A DNA stretch of 64,000 nucleotides from Porodaedalea pini (GCA_002794775.1 NBAY01000002.1:806001-870000), one strand, 5' to 3'. Shown: positions 34,328 to 46,615, counted from the first letter of the stretch. The notes: a model not told the origin generated them from the letters alone. Numbers and translations: made by a program.

Positions 34328-34701
34328 AGAGAATATAGGACTGCTGTTCGTTTGTACTGCTGAGTTGTACGTCGAGTGGGTACGTCGAAGCTTTAAGTAC
34401 AGAACTTAATGGACGCCGATCATTGACGGGCGGTGGTTTCTAATTGACATTTGTAAGCAAAGCTGACGGAGCTGACTGCTGGGCGCTCTTCTTGCTGACT
34501 TGAGCACGCAATCCTTGAGACATCAGTTTCAAAAACCGCTGTTCGTGAACGCAGGATAGGGCAGAAGAATGTATCAATAATTTCAGAATTATAATTTATC
34601 ATGAACATGGAATATGACTCGATGAATGAAACAAAAAGGCGCACATTTTATTCCAGTGACCTTCCTCATGAATCACAGCGCAACAGCGGAACAAATTTGG
34701 A
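34328..34701. other. intergenic region
   Basis: Upstream of the MDR gene and 3' of DUS2, both on the minus strand. Nothing else recognised. Confidence 0.4.
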
Positions 34702-36301
34702 CTAAGCACTAGGCCTAGGCGTCGGCGAAGGCGTCGGCACGTCTTGTCCAGATATCATCGCCGGGAGCGAGATAAGTCGTTCATTGGCGGGAAGGAGAGG
34801 CGCATCTAACGTTGTGGGTTCCGGGTTTTCGCGTTCTGGTGGCGTAGACGACACAGGACCGTCTTTCGAAGTGTTGTCCTCTGTAGATGTGACAGGCTCT
34901 CCAGCCTCTGCTGGATTCGATATGGAGTCTATCAAGTCCTTCTCCATCTTCTCCTGCATTGCTTTCGGAGGAGGTGGATCGAGCAAATATACGGCGCCGT
35001 TGACGCGCGCCTTGATACTTCTCTCGATCTCGCGCATTTCTTCATCGCCATTCCATATTCCGCCGACAAATTCGTCGAGATCGTCGTAAGATTTTGCTCG
35101 ATGCAGTTTCTCCTGGAGTTTCTGGCGCTCGGCCTTCTTCATAGTTTTATTCGGTCCCTTGAACGACATCGCGCAGAATTTAGTACTTGAGAAATGGTTG
35201 TCGAGGTATCGCCCCTGCCACGACGGTAAGCAGTAAACAAAATAGACATGAAGATAGACGAACCAGTCGAACATAAGACGGAGTAAATGTTTTGATGAGG
35301 TCTAAAAGAGGAATAGGCGAGAAACATGTCGGATTTGACTCTGCCGCAGTCGCGATCATGCAGGAATGAGCGCCTAAGATGCTAGTCGCTAAGAAGGAGC
35401 AGAAAACGCGAGGCGAGGAGCTCACCAGTGATATCTCTTATGCGAATAGCATCCTCTCGGCTCAAGCAATCACCGTTCTCGATAACTGCAACGCCTTTAC
35501 TCATTTTCTCCACAAATTCTACAATCTCGCGCATTCGACTAATCAGGGCTTGCTCTCTTGGTCGCATATTTCTCGTCCGACAATGCACAGTCAGAGTACT
35601 GATCCCTGTATTCACTATTCGCTCCACAAGCTTGAATGTATCCTCTTGCGTCGGAAGTAGGCGAATCTTCGCTGATACCGTGATCTCAGGGGGCATCGCG
35701 GCGCGCAAGGCTTCCAGGATCGAGCAAAGTAGATCTGGGTTGGTCAAAAGTGCGGCACCCATACCAGCATGAGTGGAGAATGACTTGGGGCAACCGCAGT
35801 TGAGGTCTACGCCTGAGATATCCTGCTGGACGGTCCTTGCCGCCTCCACAGCAAGGTTGGGGTCCGCTGAGCCGATCTGATAAATTAGATATGGTTTCTC
35901 TATTGGATGTGTTGTAAATATAGCCTTCGTTACTCCATTATACGATATTACTCCTGTATTGGCTGCAAAGAAGGTAAGAAAACGACATTCGTCACTGGCA
36001 GATTATGCTTACGATCGACAACACGTTCAGCACGCAGTATAGCTTTATCAACCACCTCTGGTGACCAGACGAGAGATGCGCCATGCTTGAGTGAGAATAA
36101 ACGGGTGGGTACTGCAACGACAAGGCCGTTTAGAAAGTTATAAGTGCCAGTAGAGGGAAACAACCCACAAGCTCCAGACCGAACCATTGGTGCCAGCATA
36201 ACCCCATTCTTGAAGCTTTCGGATGTCAAATACTCAACCCTTTGCCTCTTCGCTGGCCTCGGACTTGACGGAGGGGAGGATGAGCTAGCTCGGCGTGACA
36301 T
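34702..36301 (-). CDS. DUS2: tRNA-dihydrouridine(20) synthase
   Basis: Flavin enzyme reducing uridine 20 in the tRNA D-loop. Exons 36301-36169, 36111-36013, 35962-35426, 35373-35264, 35214-34702; 463 aa. Family marks: MLAPMVRSGALPTRLFSLKHGA after splicing (FMN-binding start), YNGVTKAIFTTHPIEKPYLI, the catalytic Cys in VDLNCGCPKSFS, TVSAKIRLLP, LTVHCRTRNMRPRE and VIENGDCLSREDA. Further on come TGAHSCMIATAAESNP and YLDNHFSSTKFCAM in the helical domain. The C-terminal 100 residues are a Pro/Ser/Glu-rich tail; there is no double-stranded-RNA-binding domain as in animals. At first sight the last exon looks like a separate 155-codon gene; splicing shows it is the DUS2 C-terminus. Intron 4 begins GTTCGT. 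Confidence 0.93.
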
Positions 36302-36641
36302 GATTATTTGTGATATACACAGATTTGGACGCGACCAGACGTTCGAATATGCACTTCGCAGGCACTGCATTAATCTGTGAAAAGATAAGATATATCACCA
36401 AATGAAAATAAATCAGGACTGGCATACCAGCAAACAAGACACATGATAGCAGACGAGAGATGAAGAGGTTGAGGAGTCACAAAGTTCATGAAATTGAAAA
36501 CTTGAACTGAAGGCAAGTCAGTTTAGAATTGTGAGATATCACTACCATATATAAAGATGTTATATTTTTCGGATTAACGTGCACGGCCACTTCCGATATG
36601 AATTCGCATCCGTTCCGCAATGACACACTTTCTCTAAGATC
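36302..36641. other. divergent intergenic region
   Basis: 340 nt between DUS2 (-) and the alpha/beta hydrolase (+). AT-rich; presumed shared promoter. Confidence 0.4.
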
Positions 36642-37633
36642 ATGAAGTCCATCGACTGGAACTACCTTGGCGCACACTTGGCCGTGTATATTTTGCAGTA
36701 TCTGCTTAGTACCGCAGTCTACATCACCAAATTTCTTGACATACGGATAGGCGTGCTCCAGAAGTCCGTCTCCTCTCGTCCCACGCGAACCTTTCAAGTA
36801 CCCTCTTCGAAGGACACACGGAGGAAGATTCTTATCGACGTCTATGAGCCTTCTTCGCAGAATAGATCCAAAGGACCTCTTCCAGTCCATGTCAACTTCC
36901 ATGGCGGTGGATTCGTTCTACCTTGCCATGGCTCCGACGCCGAGCTCTGTGCATACTGGGCGACGAAGCTTGGCTGTATCGTCCTGGATGCGGACTATGC
37001 CAAAGGTCCGAGATATCCTTATCCAGCTGCCATTGATGATGCAGTTGACGTGCTCGCATACGTCGCTTCTCGGCCGGATGCATATGACCTCTCCAGGATC
37101 ACTGTCGGAGGATTCTCAGCCGGAGCGAATATAGCGATTCTCGCTGCTCTTCGCGTGGCGAAAGGAGCGTTTCCTGTTAGGTCGATTATTGCTTGGTACC
37201 CTCCGACGAACATGTCAAGACGGGGAAATGAAGAGAAAATGGCATCCTCATTCATGAGTTGGCTGCTTCGAACGTTCAGGTCATGCTACCTCCCCGCAGG
37301 TATCGACCGAGTAGACCCTCACGTTTCTCCTCTCTTCGCAGACTCGGCGCTCTTTCCTCCAATAACACTTATAGTATGTCATTCTACCTGAGAATTAATT
37401 TATCCGACCAATTGATATTTTATTAGGTAGGGGAGGACGACAACCTTTTAATTGACTCGGTGGAACTAGCGAACAAACTTACTGCGGATGGGGTCGACTG
37501 TGTTTTGCATACTATTCCAGGTGCCACCCACGCATGGGAGAGGTTTGTAAGGAAGGATACTCCGTTGTGGGCTGCAAGGGATAAAGCTTTGGAACTGACA
37601 GAGAAACGTCTGCACGAAGTGTATGATCCTTAA
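36642..37633 (+). CDS. membrane-anchored alpha/beta hydrolase (HSL-type, fold-3)
   Basis: Predicted carboxylester hydrolase. Exons 36642-37373 and 37427-37633; 312 aa. A hydrophobic segment at residues 6-31 (LGAHLAVYILQYLLSTAVYI) suggests an N-terminal anchor. Catalytic elements are complete: oxyanion HGGGF, nucleophile elbow GGFSAGAN (Ser), acid in VGEDD, and His in GATHAWE. The HGGG box places it in the hormone-sensitive-lipase-like family. Substrate unknown; steroid, short-chain ester or lactone hydrolysis are all possible. Confidence 0.9.
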
Positions 37634-37689
37634 TGTAACTTTTTGGATATCAGGGTGCCGAATTACAATGTTTAGTCTACACATACAGT

Positions 37690-38660
37690 CTATAGTGTTT
37701 TAACGCTCCTCCCTTCAATCCCTTCCGTTTCAATGGATTTATGGCATAGGAGTGCAAGAAGTCTCTGCTGATCGATACCTGTGACCTGACATTCCTCTAA
37801 CCAAGTCCTGGCGGTCGCCTCGTCGACTAAATTAAATGGTTGTGCATCCACTGAGCTTCGAGAGTGTATATAGGGCTTGATAATTGAAAGCAATGACCTG
37901 AGGGCCTTGGAGTCCCGCAGCTCCTCTGACAAGGACTCTAACGCCCTGTATAAAACAAGAATATACGTTGTCTGAGGTCCCCGTATGGAGATTGCCGTCA
38001 GAATAGCACTCAGTGCATCTTTTTTCACTGTCAGTAGTAGGCTGAGAGCAACTCTGAGGTTTATGCTTACTTCTTGGACGAGAAGAAGCGAGGTAAGCCT
38101 CTGCGGACGTCGATGCTAAGCCAACGCTGGAAGACCACTATTCTTGCAGCTGAGAAGCGGTTGAATGTCTAAACCAGGAAACCTACCTTTTTAACGGTCT
38201 TGTCCGCAAGTCGCCCAGAAAGCTCGTTATCCCCGATTTTCAGAGCACAGCGGATGGCGGTGTCAACGAGCTGGAACTCGCGACCCTCTCCGAAGGAATT
38301 TTTCTCTTCCGCTTCGATTTGAGACAAAGCGAGAGCCAAAGCTCTTGTATATTCTCGTTTTAGGTACAGGTTGTTCAGACTGTAGTCGATGTTCCGGATA
38401 TGTAGTTTCGTTGGCGGTGGAATTTCTGGCGGATCGTACCACTACGGAACAGAGTGGATTCGAATGGTCAGAGATTAAGTATAAAAGATAATTTCATAGA
38501 GATCAGAAGGCAAAGTAAGTTTACTTACTCCCGGTTCCGTGAACACTTGTTCTTGAGAGTAGCTTTGCTTGCTATTTTCTAAAGCTGCCCGCATACGATC
38601 TTCTCTGGCGCGGGAGCTCTCCTCGCCTGCCAGGTCAAAATCGGCAAAGTCTTCAAGCAT
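37690..38660 (-). CDS. uncharacterised helical protein
   Basis: Exons 38660-38529, 38441-38187, 38137-38071, 38027-37690; 263 aa in agreeing phases. I do not recognise the family. Visible: an acidic N-terminus with DFADFDLAGEESSRAREDR, then NNLYLKREYTRALALALSQIE and REFQLVDTAIRCALKIGDNEL, which read like TPR-type helix pairs, and a long helical C-terminal half (ALSAILTAISIRGPQTTYIL). No signal peptide or membrane segment. It is divergent from the amidohydrolase gene (276 nt between starts). An upstream in-frame ATG at 38714 exists but adds sequence that looks like intron end. Confidence 0.7.
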
Positions 38661-38936
38661 TTCAATATTACTAGTAAGTCGTTGAAAGAAGGGCAAATCA
38701 AGGGAGAGAAACAAAGCTGGTAACCAATAAAGTTCTAAACATTCAATGACTCAGCGATCGGTGTTCCAAAAGAAGGCCAGAAAGAGACACTCGCGATCAG
38801 CTTCGCGTTTCGACGCGCGCTCGCACGAGCGCAATACTCCGACGCTGAGTACATGGACTGAGGTGAACTGATACAGACCTTTGTCCTTGCTAACCAGCAT
38901 CTTGGCCTAGCGGCCTGCAGTCCGTAGCGGCTAACT

Positions 38937-41900
38937 ATGTCGACAAGCACAAAGTCCACCACTGCCAGTGGTGACGGCCTGGGACCAGGTAACATGGACA
39001 GATCTCCAGGTCGTCGCGCTCGAAGTTCACAAACTCATCGACGAACAGCGCTCGGGCTTGTTGCGGTATCGCTCTTCCTATACCTATTTAGCGGGAATGT
39101 ACTCCTACACTCTAATTCACATACAAGTTCGTCACGCGTACACCATTTAGACGTTCTTGCGCGTTGCCGCGCACTCGATGTTAAACCTGGGCCGTCAGAG
39201 AATTTCTACAAGAGAAAGGAGTCGGATCGCTTCGTACCCGGAGCAAAAACGACTTTGATTGTGAACGCAACCATCTGGACAGGCAACAAGGATGGAACAG
39301 AGGTCTTGACAGGGGATATACTCCTCGACCGCGGGCTCATCAAGTGGATTGGAGAGGAGTCTTCGCTGGCGACTTTGTTAAGGAGATTAAAGGGTCTTGA
39401 CCTCGACGTTGTTGAAGCGAAAGGTGCTTGGCTTACACCAGGGTCCGTTAACCTTGCCTGCCTCAGACACAGTTGAGCGTTGAATTCTCCTCTCAGTATT
39501 ATAGACGTGCACTCGCACATTGCTGTTGGTTCAGTTCCTGCGCTCAGGGGCGCAGATGACACGAACTCGGTAAAAGGCCCTACCCTGCCATGGCTCCGCT
39601 CTCTGGACGGGTTAAACACTCACGATGCCTCTTTTGAACTGGCAATCGCTGGCGGCGTTACGACTAGTCTTATTCTCCCTGGTTCTGCAGACGCCATAGG
39701 CGCGTGTAGTTTCAGGCTTCCTATGATAAACGATTTTTTACCATGTTATGCATGTGATAGGTGGTCAAGGCTTCGCAATCAAGATGCGTCCGACGGTTGA
39801 GCGGACACCCACTGCTTTGCTCCTTGAGCCACCTTACGGAATAAATGGCTCGGATGTCGACTTCAACAACACGCCAAGATGGAGACATATGAAGTGCGTA
39901 GCTCGTTCGTAGTCGCATGCTCAAGCCTAACGCCTAGTTTTAGACATGCTTGTGGTATGTTCAGGATTGCGTGAGACAAATATTTTTAGGCTAACACACG
40001 GGTGAACAGGAGAGAATCCTTGTAAGTCCATCCTCTGTTTACGCACGAACACAGATGAACAACTCTTTGTAGCTAGCGTATATAAACAAACTCGCATGGA
40101 TACTGCATGGGAACTCCGCACAGCGTATAGTATCTCGCTTGATGATTAGAAGCAACGACTCAAGACTGGCATTTAGATATGACAAAGCCCGGCAAATAAA
40201 AGAGGCACAAGACAGTTTCTGCGAGAAAGCGCTCAGAGGTGAATCAGATGGTGATTCCAAGTTCCCCGAGGAGCTGCAGTGGGAAGCGGCCGTTGATGTC
40301 CTTCGCGGCAAAGTTAGAGTGCGTATATCCTTTACCCCCGTATTGCGGTGAGGTCTGTTTTGAAGTCCCAACTTGACCGTTCTGTTTAGGTCCAGACACA
40401 TTGCTACGAGGCAGTCGATCTGGACAACTTTGTTCGCGTAAGTGTTATGGGTTTCTGTATAGTCTTCCTATTCTAAGAATCGCGCAGCTGTCCAATGAAT
40501 TCCGATTCCCTATCGCGGCCTTCCATCACGCACACGAGACTTATCTCGTTCCGGACGTGCTTAAGAGAGCATATGGAGGTATGCATAACACCTTTCATAC
40601 TTTTATAGTCATTGACCTGTGACGTGTGCAAGATGTACCTCCCGCATCAGCAATGTTTGCCTCGTTCTCAAGATATAAACGAGAGGCTTTCAGGCACTCC
40701 GAGTTCGCACCTCGCATTTTGCACGACGCTGGCCTGAGGGTGGTGATGAAGGTGGGTGAACCTGCTTTCGTCATGCCAGTGCTCTCAATTGAATCGGACA
40801 TGCTCTTAGAGTGACCGTAAGTAACCTGCTTCGCATGAGAATGGAACTCAGCTATTAAAGGAGCTCCTAGATGCTGCCATCGTGTCGAGATATCTGCTTC
40901 ACGAAGCCCAACAAGCGCATTACTATGGACTTCCTTCGAACATCGCTTTAGGATCCGTTATCAGCACGGCGGCGGGAGTCCTGGGCTATGACCATCGCAT
41001 TGGCTACATCCGTGAAGGTTACGATGCTGGTTCGTGCTATATGGTTATTTAATAAGCATTAATCAGACCATTGTCGTAGACGTAGTATTGTGGGACAGCC
41101 ACCCTCTTCAGCTCGGCGCCACACCGAAGCAGGTCTTTATAGACGGCATTGCCCAGCTAAAGTCTCCTCATATCGTCGAGAAGTCAGCGTCGCTCCAACG
41201 CTCACCAGAAACTCCAAACTTTGACGATGAAGCTGAGAAGACTGTCGAATACGAGGGTCTCCCACCGCTTCTGCCTCGTAAAGCTCTGACTGAGACAGCT
41301 GTTGCATTCACAAATGTGAGCAGCGTTTGGAATCTCGAGCGGTCCTCAGGAGACTTTCGCAGTCTAGATTTTGAAACTCCAGGAGTAGTCGTAGCACAAG
41401 GAGGGAAGATTATCTGCAGTGGGAGCACAGACATGTGCGCCTTGCATTTGTCTTCCGACCGCATCACTGTTGTCGACCTTGAAGGCGGCTCTGTTAGCCC
41501 CGGCCTAGTATCATATGGCAGTGACTTAGGCTTGCAGGAAATCGCCATGGAGGACTCAACAGTAGACGGCGTGGTCCTTGACGCATTCTCTAAGGACCTC
41601 CCGAAGATTATTGGTAGCAACACCGTCATTCGCGCAGCAGATGGTCTCATCTTCTCTACAAGAAACGCATTGCTGGCATATAGGGCTGGCGTCACGTCCG
41701 CGATCACCGCACCCGCGTCGGAGGGTTTCTTCGCGGGCCTCAGCGCTCATTTTTCGACCGGTGCTCCGTTCAAGGTCACGCGTGGCGCCGTCATTCAAGA
41801 AGTCACTGCCTTGCATGTTGCGATTGGCGCTTCGGGTCAGCCTAGTGTTAGCACACAGATCGCGGCCCTGCGTAGGCTCCTCACTGTAAAGCAGGAAGGA

Positions 41901-42681
41901 GACCTCGGCCATTGGCTGGACAAAGTACTGAAGGTATTTGAGTATTACATATCTGTGGGCTTAAAGGAAGCCTGTGAATTTAATCATAGGCTGAGATCCC
42001 ACTGGCCATCGAAGTCCACAGCGCGGACGAAATTGCAACCTTACTTCTCCTGAAGGAAGAAGTCGAGTCTATGACAGGAAACACTCTGCGACTGACTCTG
42101 ACAGGAGCATCCGAGGCACACCTGTTCGCGCAAGAAATCGGCGAAGCGGGCGTTGGCGTCATTCTGAATCCTGTACGCCCGTACCCTTTGACGTGGGATC
42201 GAAGGCGAATGTAAGCGTCATCACTCCTCTGAACTTTTTTCGTCTGGCCTTTCTGATTCACTTTCACCGACAGCTTGCCAGGACCTCCGTTATCAGACGA
42301 AAGCGCTTTAGTGCGACTACTGCGACACAACGTCACCGTCGGCTTCGGTGTCGCGGGCGGCGAGCTACCGTCCAGCATCTCAGCATGGGCTGCGCGCAAC
42401 TCCCGGTTCGACGTTTCATGGGTTCGTTTGCCCGCCTTTTACTGCCCTTCCATTCAATTACTTAAGCTGCGATACAGGCGTACATCGAGGCGGGCGGTCG
42501 GATAAGCAAATCCGAGACGCTCGCGCTCGCGTCTACGAACGTCGAGCGTCTTCTAGGCGTTGACGTCGAGACGGCGTTGCAGAGGGATCTTGTAGTGACG
42601 AAAGGCGGCGATTTGCTGGACATTGAAGCGAAGATTGTAGGGATCATCTCGCAGCGTCGGGCCCAAGTCGAGTTGCTGTAG
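38937..42681 (+). CDS. membrane-anchored two-domain amidohydrolase
   Basis: Sixteen exons: 38937-39442, 39497-39699, 39761-39893, 39944-39954, 40010-40021, 40073-40124, 40177-40318, 40390-40437, 40488-40578, 40633-40751, 40810-40816, 40871-41029, 41080-41933, 41990-42210, 42274-42421, 42478-42681; 969 aa. A signal anchor (ALGLVAVSLFLYLFSGNVLL) lies near residue 38. The first half is a metal-dependent amidohydrolase (imidazolonepropionase-like): IIDVHSHIAVGS, VQTHCYEAVD, FHHAHETYLVP and SDHAAIVSRYLL give HxH, His, His and Asp ligands, followed by GYDADVVLWDSHPL. The second half repeats the fold but its metal positions are replaced (PGLVSYGSDLGL). Three exons have 11, 12 and 7 nt. Intron 2 begins GC; introns 12 and 15 begin GTTCGT. 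Substrate unknown. Confidence 0.9.
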
Positions 42682-42878
42682 CAAGTAGCGTTGTCTCGTA
42701 AGATCGATCGTGTTGTATTAATGTCAATCGCTGCGTATTGGAGCTTCTTCCAAAACATGTGCATACATATACAGCTTTTCAGCACACCTTTTACTTTTTA
42801 CATGGATTAAGAAGGTATATACACATATAGTTGCGGCGTCGAGTCAAGGCAAGTCAGGGCAGGTCTAGTCTTCAGTGC

Positions 42879-45091
42879 TCAGTCGACCCAAGTCGGTTCG
42901 CGGTGAAACTTCACACGAGGCTTGTACTTCTTTCCGAGCGCCAGCACCTGCGCCTCCGCCTCCATGCGCATCTTCACGGACCTGTGCATCTTTATTTCGG
43001 TCTTCTGCTGTTGGGGGACGACGCGCGCGCGGCCGTTGTTGATTCTAGAATCGAACGACATAAGCATAATAGCACACGAAATCTCGAGGAAAGAAAAACG
43101 CACGAGACGACCTTCACGCTCGTCCCGTCGCTCTTCTCGTGCCGGTGCACGAGCGGGAGCAGCTCGAGGACCCACCAGCCCCACTTCAGCGCGAGCTGGT
43201 CGAACGCGGGGGACAGGGCATCGTGCAGCTCCTCGTGCTCCTCGTTCACCTCCGGTGTGTCCGAGTTCGAGTTCGAGTTCGCAGTCGCAGTCGCGGTCGC
43301 GGTCGTCGTCTTGATCGTCCCATCCTCGCTCCCCCCATCCCCTGCATCGCCGGCACCGGGCAGCCCGCACACACATGGCCCGCATCATGCGTGCGCTTCG
43401 TCGTCAACTTCGATTTGCGCGGCTTCTGCTTTTTCCCTCTCCCCTTCACCGCGTTCTGCTTTTCGGGGAGTGAAGCGGACGACACGGGCAGCGCCGGCGG
43501 ACGAGGCTGCACGATCGGATAAAGCGCGTGCGCGTCGAGGCCCACCTCGTGCAGGCGCCCAGCCTCGAATTGGATGCCGCTCTGCGTGAGGAAGCATTGC
43601 CGGATCATCCAGCGCAGTGGAATGCGCGCGAGGCTGTGGCGCGTGTCGTTCGCGACCGAGCCGCCGCCGACGTCTACGGTTCGTTAGTAAGAAAATATTT
43701 TTATTACTTAATGGTGAGACGAAAAATGGATCTTACCAGTATGACAACCCGCGAACCACACCTCAAGCACGTCCGTCTTCTTCGACGTATCCGTATACTT
43801 CTCCTGAAGTTTTGAGCCCTTATTATACTGATCCTCCTCCTTCTTCCCGTCCTTCTCTACCTTCGTCTCTACATTCAATTCCACTCCCCTTTCCACCCCC
43901 TTCGCAAACATCTTCCTCCAATTCGCTCTATGCTGCGAGAACGGCGTATATTCAAAGTCCGTATTCTGCGCCTCCTGCGTGGCGCGCCGATCAAACAGGT
44001 TCGCCTTGAACTTGACGCGGTGCTCGTCGAGCGAGATGGCGTGCCGGAACTTCTTGACGCATGTGTTGTCCTTCGTGAAGGGGATGTGCCGCGGGAGGAT
44101 GCCGACGGAGTCGACGGTGTCCCTGTGAGGTGGAGGAAAGATTGAAGATGGTCAGTGAGATTGAGATTAGGAAGGCGTTGAGACGAGAACGTACCATACG
44201 CCGACGAATTCGATGTCGACGTCCATCGAGAAGGACTTTTTCTAAAATATCATACTATAATTTTGTAAAGAAAAAATTAATTCTCAATACTTACGAATAG
44301 AACGCTCTGCTGCCATCCTAATGAAGAATCAGTAATGAGCATCGTACATGGAAAGAATACACACATACCCAATTCATCATCCTTCATATACATTTTATAC
44401 GCGAACGGAACCTGCTGGTGATTCCCTGCGGGGAGAAGTCCGACCTTCTCGATCATCCCCGCCAGAGCACGTGCCGTGTACGCTCCGCGCGAGAAACCGA
44501 ATATGCAGATCCGGTCACCCGTTTTATCTTTGAAACGGCGGGGAGAATCAGTCTGAAAGATAAGAAAATCTAGAAGTTGAAATGACGAACAACGCTCCAT
44601 GAGGAACTCGTATCCGCCCATTACGTGATGGTGTAGGCTGCTTCCGAGCATCATGTCCAGTGTTTTGCGGAGCTTTGACGCGACGGGCGTCGCGATCTGC
44701 GGGATAGTGTACGTCCCGATGCCTGCCTAATCCGTAGTCAGGAATATCGATCTTCCAGAAAGAAAGAGTGTAAGATCACCTGGTAGTACACCAGCTGCTG
44801 CTTCCAATCACCCTTGCTGAGCAGCGAGAAGAACTGCACGACGTTCGAGTTATCGTTGTCGAACTGGTCGCCAGTACCGTCGAAGCACAGCACGAGCGTG
44901 CGCTGCTTGTGGCGCCCCTTTGTGCTCGGCGGGATGACGGGTCCTTTGTACCCCGTGTCGAAGCTGAGGTTCTTCGACGGCTTTGGGGCGGAGGACGTCG
45001 AGCCGGCGGACTTTATGTGTGGGGAGAAGTGCGAGACGGTCGGCGACGCGTCGGGCGACGCGGTGAGGGGCATTCCTTCGACTTGAGCCAT
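42879..45091 (-). CDS. DUF2235 alpha/beta hydrolase-type protein
   Basis: Exons 45091-44780, 44726-44591, 44527-44369, 44317-44295, 44241-44195, 44122-43737, 43673-43375, 43324-43104, 43044-42879; 582 aa. The DUF2235 core is clear: RTLVLCFDGTGDQFDNDNSN, YYQAGIGTYTIP, the nucleophile elbow GFSRGAYTARALAGMI, LLPAGN, IEFVGVWDTVDSVG and WFAGCHTDVGGGSV (likely Asp/His). The C-terminal part has the family's KWGWWVLELLPL. The same fold occurs in bacterial Tle1 phospholipases; fungal function is unknown. Intron 7 (43374-43325, 50 nt, GC-rich) is placed to connect two coding frames and is the least certain. Intron 2 starts GTTCGT. The opposite strand is open across 43-43.6 kb because of GC-rich codons; it is not a gene. 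Confidence 0.85.
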
Positions 45092-45861
45092 TTCCTTAGA
45101 TCACTATTTTGCTGACAAGGTATGAGGGGGACGAAAGGGAGGGCAGGGACCCAGCGAGGCTATATACCCCGCCATGCGCCTGCTCCAAGGAGCGAACTGT
45201 CAAGACAGGAGCGAGCATCGAGCTCGAGGGCAGGGCTTCCATGTCGGCGTACGCGCGCCTAAGGGCGACTGAGTTCTGCGTCGACGATGATTTCATTTCA
45301 ATAGCTTCCCGGGAATGGCGGCTGTCTGAGTAGACACCTCGTGACGCGGTTGAATGCGCTCCAAGTGCTTCCAAGCTAACTTACATCTTCGCGAAGGTGG
45401 ATGGCGGCGGTAGAATCGCTTGCGGGATGCGTCAAGTCCGAGAGCTCCAACATGATTGATTCAGATCGCAAAAGCCAGTGCTAGAAGAAGCTAGGACATC
45501 CAGAAAGACTTGAACCGAATAGCACCAACGGACTCCAACATAGGGCGAGAATGGCACAGAAGCCCGTCGTAAGCGCGTCATCTGTCAATACATTCTGCAG
45601 ACCAAGATTGGAATAGTTCTTGTCCGCCTTCGCGTCGACAGTCAATATTAATGCCCTGTTTGACTGCAAGTCTGCATTCATCCGCGAGAGGACGGACACG
45701 CGTACTGAAAGATACAAACTCATCGGTCAGTTGTGCAATTAAAGCAAAGTATATGTACATAGTGTCAATGTGCTGGGTATACCCATCAAAAGTCGAACAA
45801 GGGTCACAAACTAGAACCACCAGGCCGTGTATGAGTCTGATCGATTGCCACGACAGTGCGA
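45092..45861. other. intergenic region
   Basis: 770 nt between the DUF2235 start and the NPC2-like stop, both minus strand. Open frames of 80-95 codons lack any motif. Holds the DUF2235 promoter. Confidence 0.4.
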
Positions 45862-46615
45862 TCACCAGATGTGTGGAAACTTCGGCCTGAAATCCACGGC
45901 AAGGTCGGTGCAGACTAGGTTCTCGTCTTCGACGGTGTAGCCCCTAATCTGGACGACAAATTTCGCTATAACCGGAGTTAGCATTGAATCGGTGTAGAAC
46001 AACGTGAGTCACTAACCTCGCGGGATCTCATTGGGCAACTCGACGGTCTGCTCAACAACATACTCCCCTTCGTTAACGGGACACTGCACATCAGTCTGCG
46101 CATTACGCCTGAAGAAACATAAGTGACCCCTGTCCATACTACCCACGCAGGTAAATGACTTACGCCTCCTCGCACAGATCAAATCGCTTCTCCAAAAGCT
46201 TGATGACACCAATCTTAACAAGCACGTCCGCGTACGCACCCTCCTACCTCACAAGCATTCCCGTTAGTACATGAATTTATTTATCTGCGATTATTGAAGA
46301 CGGCCAACCTCTATCAGTTCTTGTGCGTACGCCGACACTTTCACGGTCATGTTCTGGCCCGGCTTCGGGGGGTCAGGCGAGACTTCGATAGACTTGATCT
46401 GAATAGGGTCAGCCGAGTCGCCTGCAGAGAACAAAAATCAACACCCAGAGCTAAGCACGTCTCACAGCAGCGAACGTACCACAGTCCGTCCACTCCCAAC
46501 CCTCCTTGACCTGCACCGGCGCATCCTGCATTTGCGGGGAGTTTTCCTGCAGCACCGAAGCACCGAGGACACACAGCGGCGCAAGCGCAGCAACGAGGAG
46601 ACTAAAGTACTTCAT
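45862..46615 (-). CDS. NPC2-like ML-domain sterol/lipid-binding secreted protein
   Basis: Soluble lipid carrier of the MD-2-related (ML) family, equivalent to yeast Npc2 and the fungal PG/PI transfer protein; acts in the vacuole or secretory lumen. Exons 46615-46480, 46421-46309, 46243-46164, 46108-46017, 45965-45862; 174 aa. Signal peptide MKYFSLLVAALAPLCVLGAS. Conserved pieces: WTDCGDSADPIQIKSIEVSP, PKPGQNMTVKVSA, DVLVKIGVIKLL, DLCEEA, CPVNEGEY and LPNEIPRAKFVVQIRGYTVE with LVCTDLAVDF. The Cys residues expected to form the ML disulfides are present (TDC, DLC, QCP, VCT). Confidence 0.93.

Noticed and set aside
34702..35169. Separate 155-aa gene (MSFKGPNKTMKKAERQ...)
   Set aside because: It is the last exon of DUS2: splicing gives YVRLGRYLDNHFSSTKFCAMSF, conserved in the family.
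42831..43814. Long plus-strand frames of 95-252 codons opposite the DUF2235 gene
   Set aside because: They arise from GC-rich codons of the antisense gene; no motifs, and the opposite strand carries conserved DUF2235 blocks.
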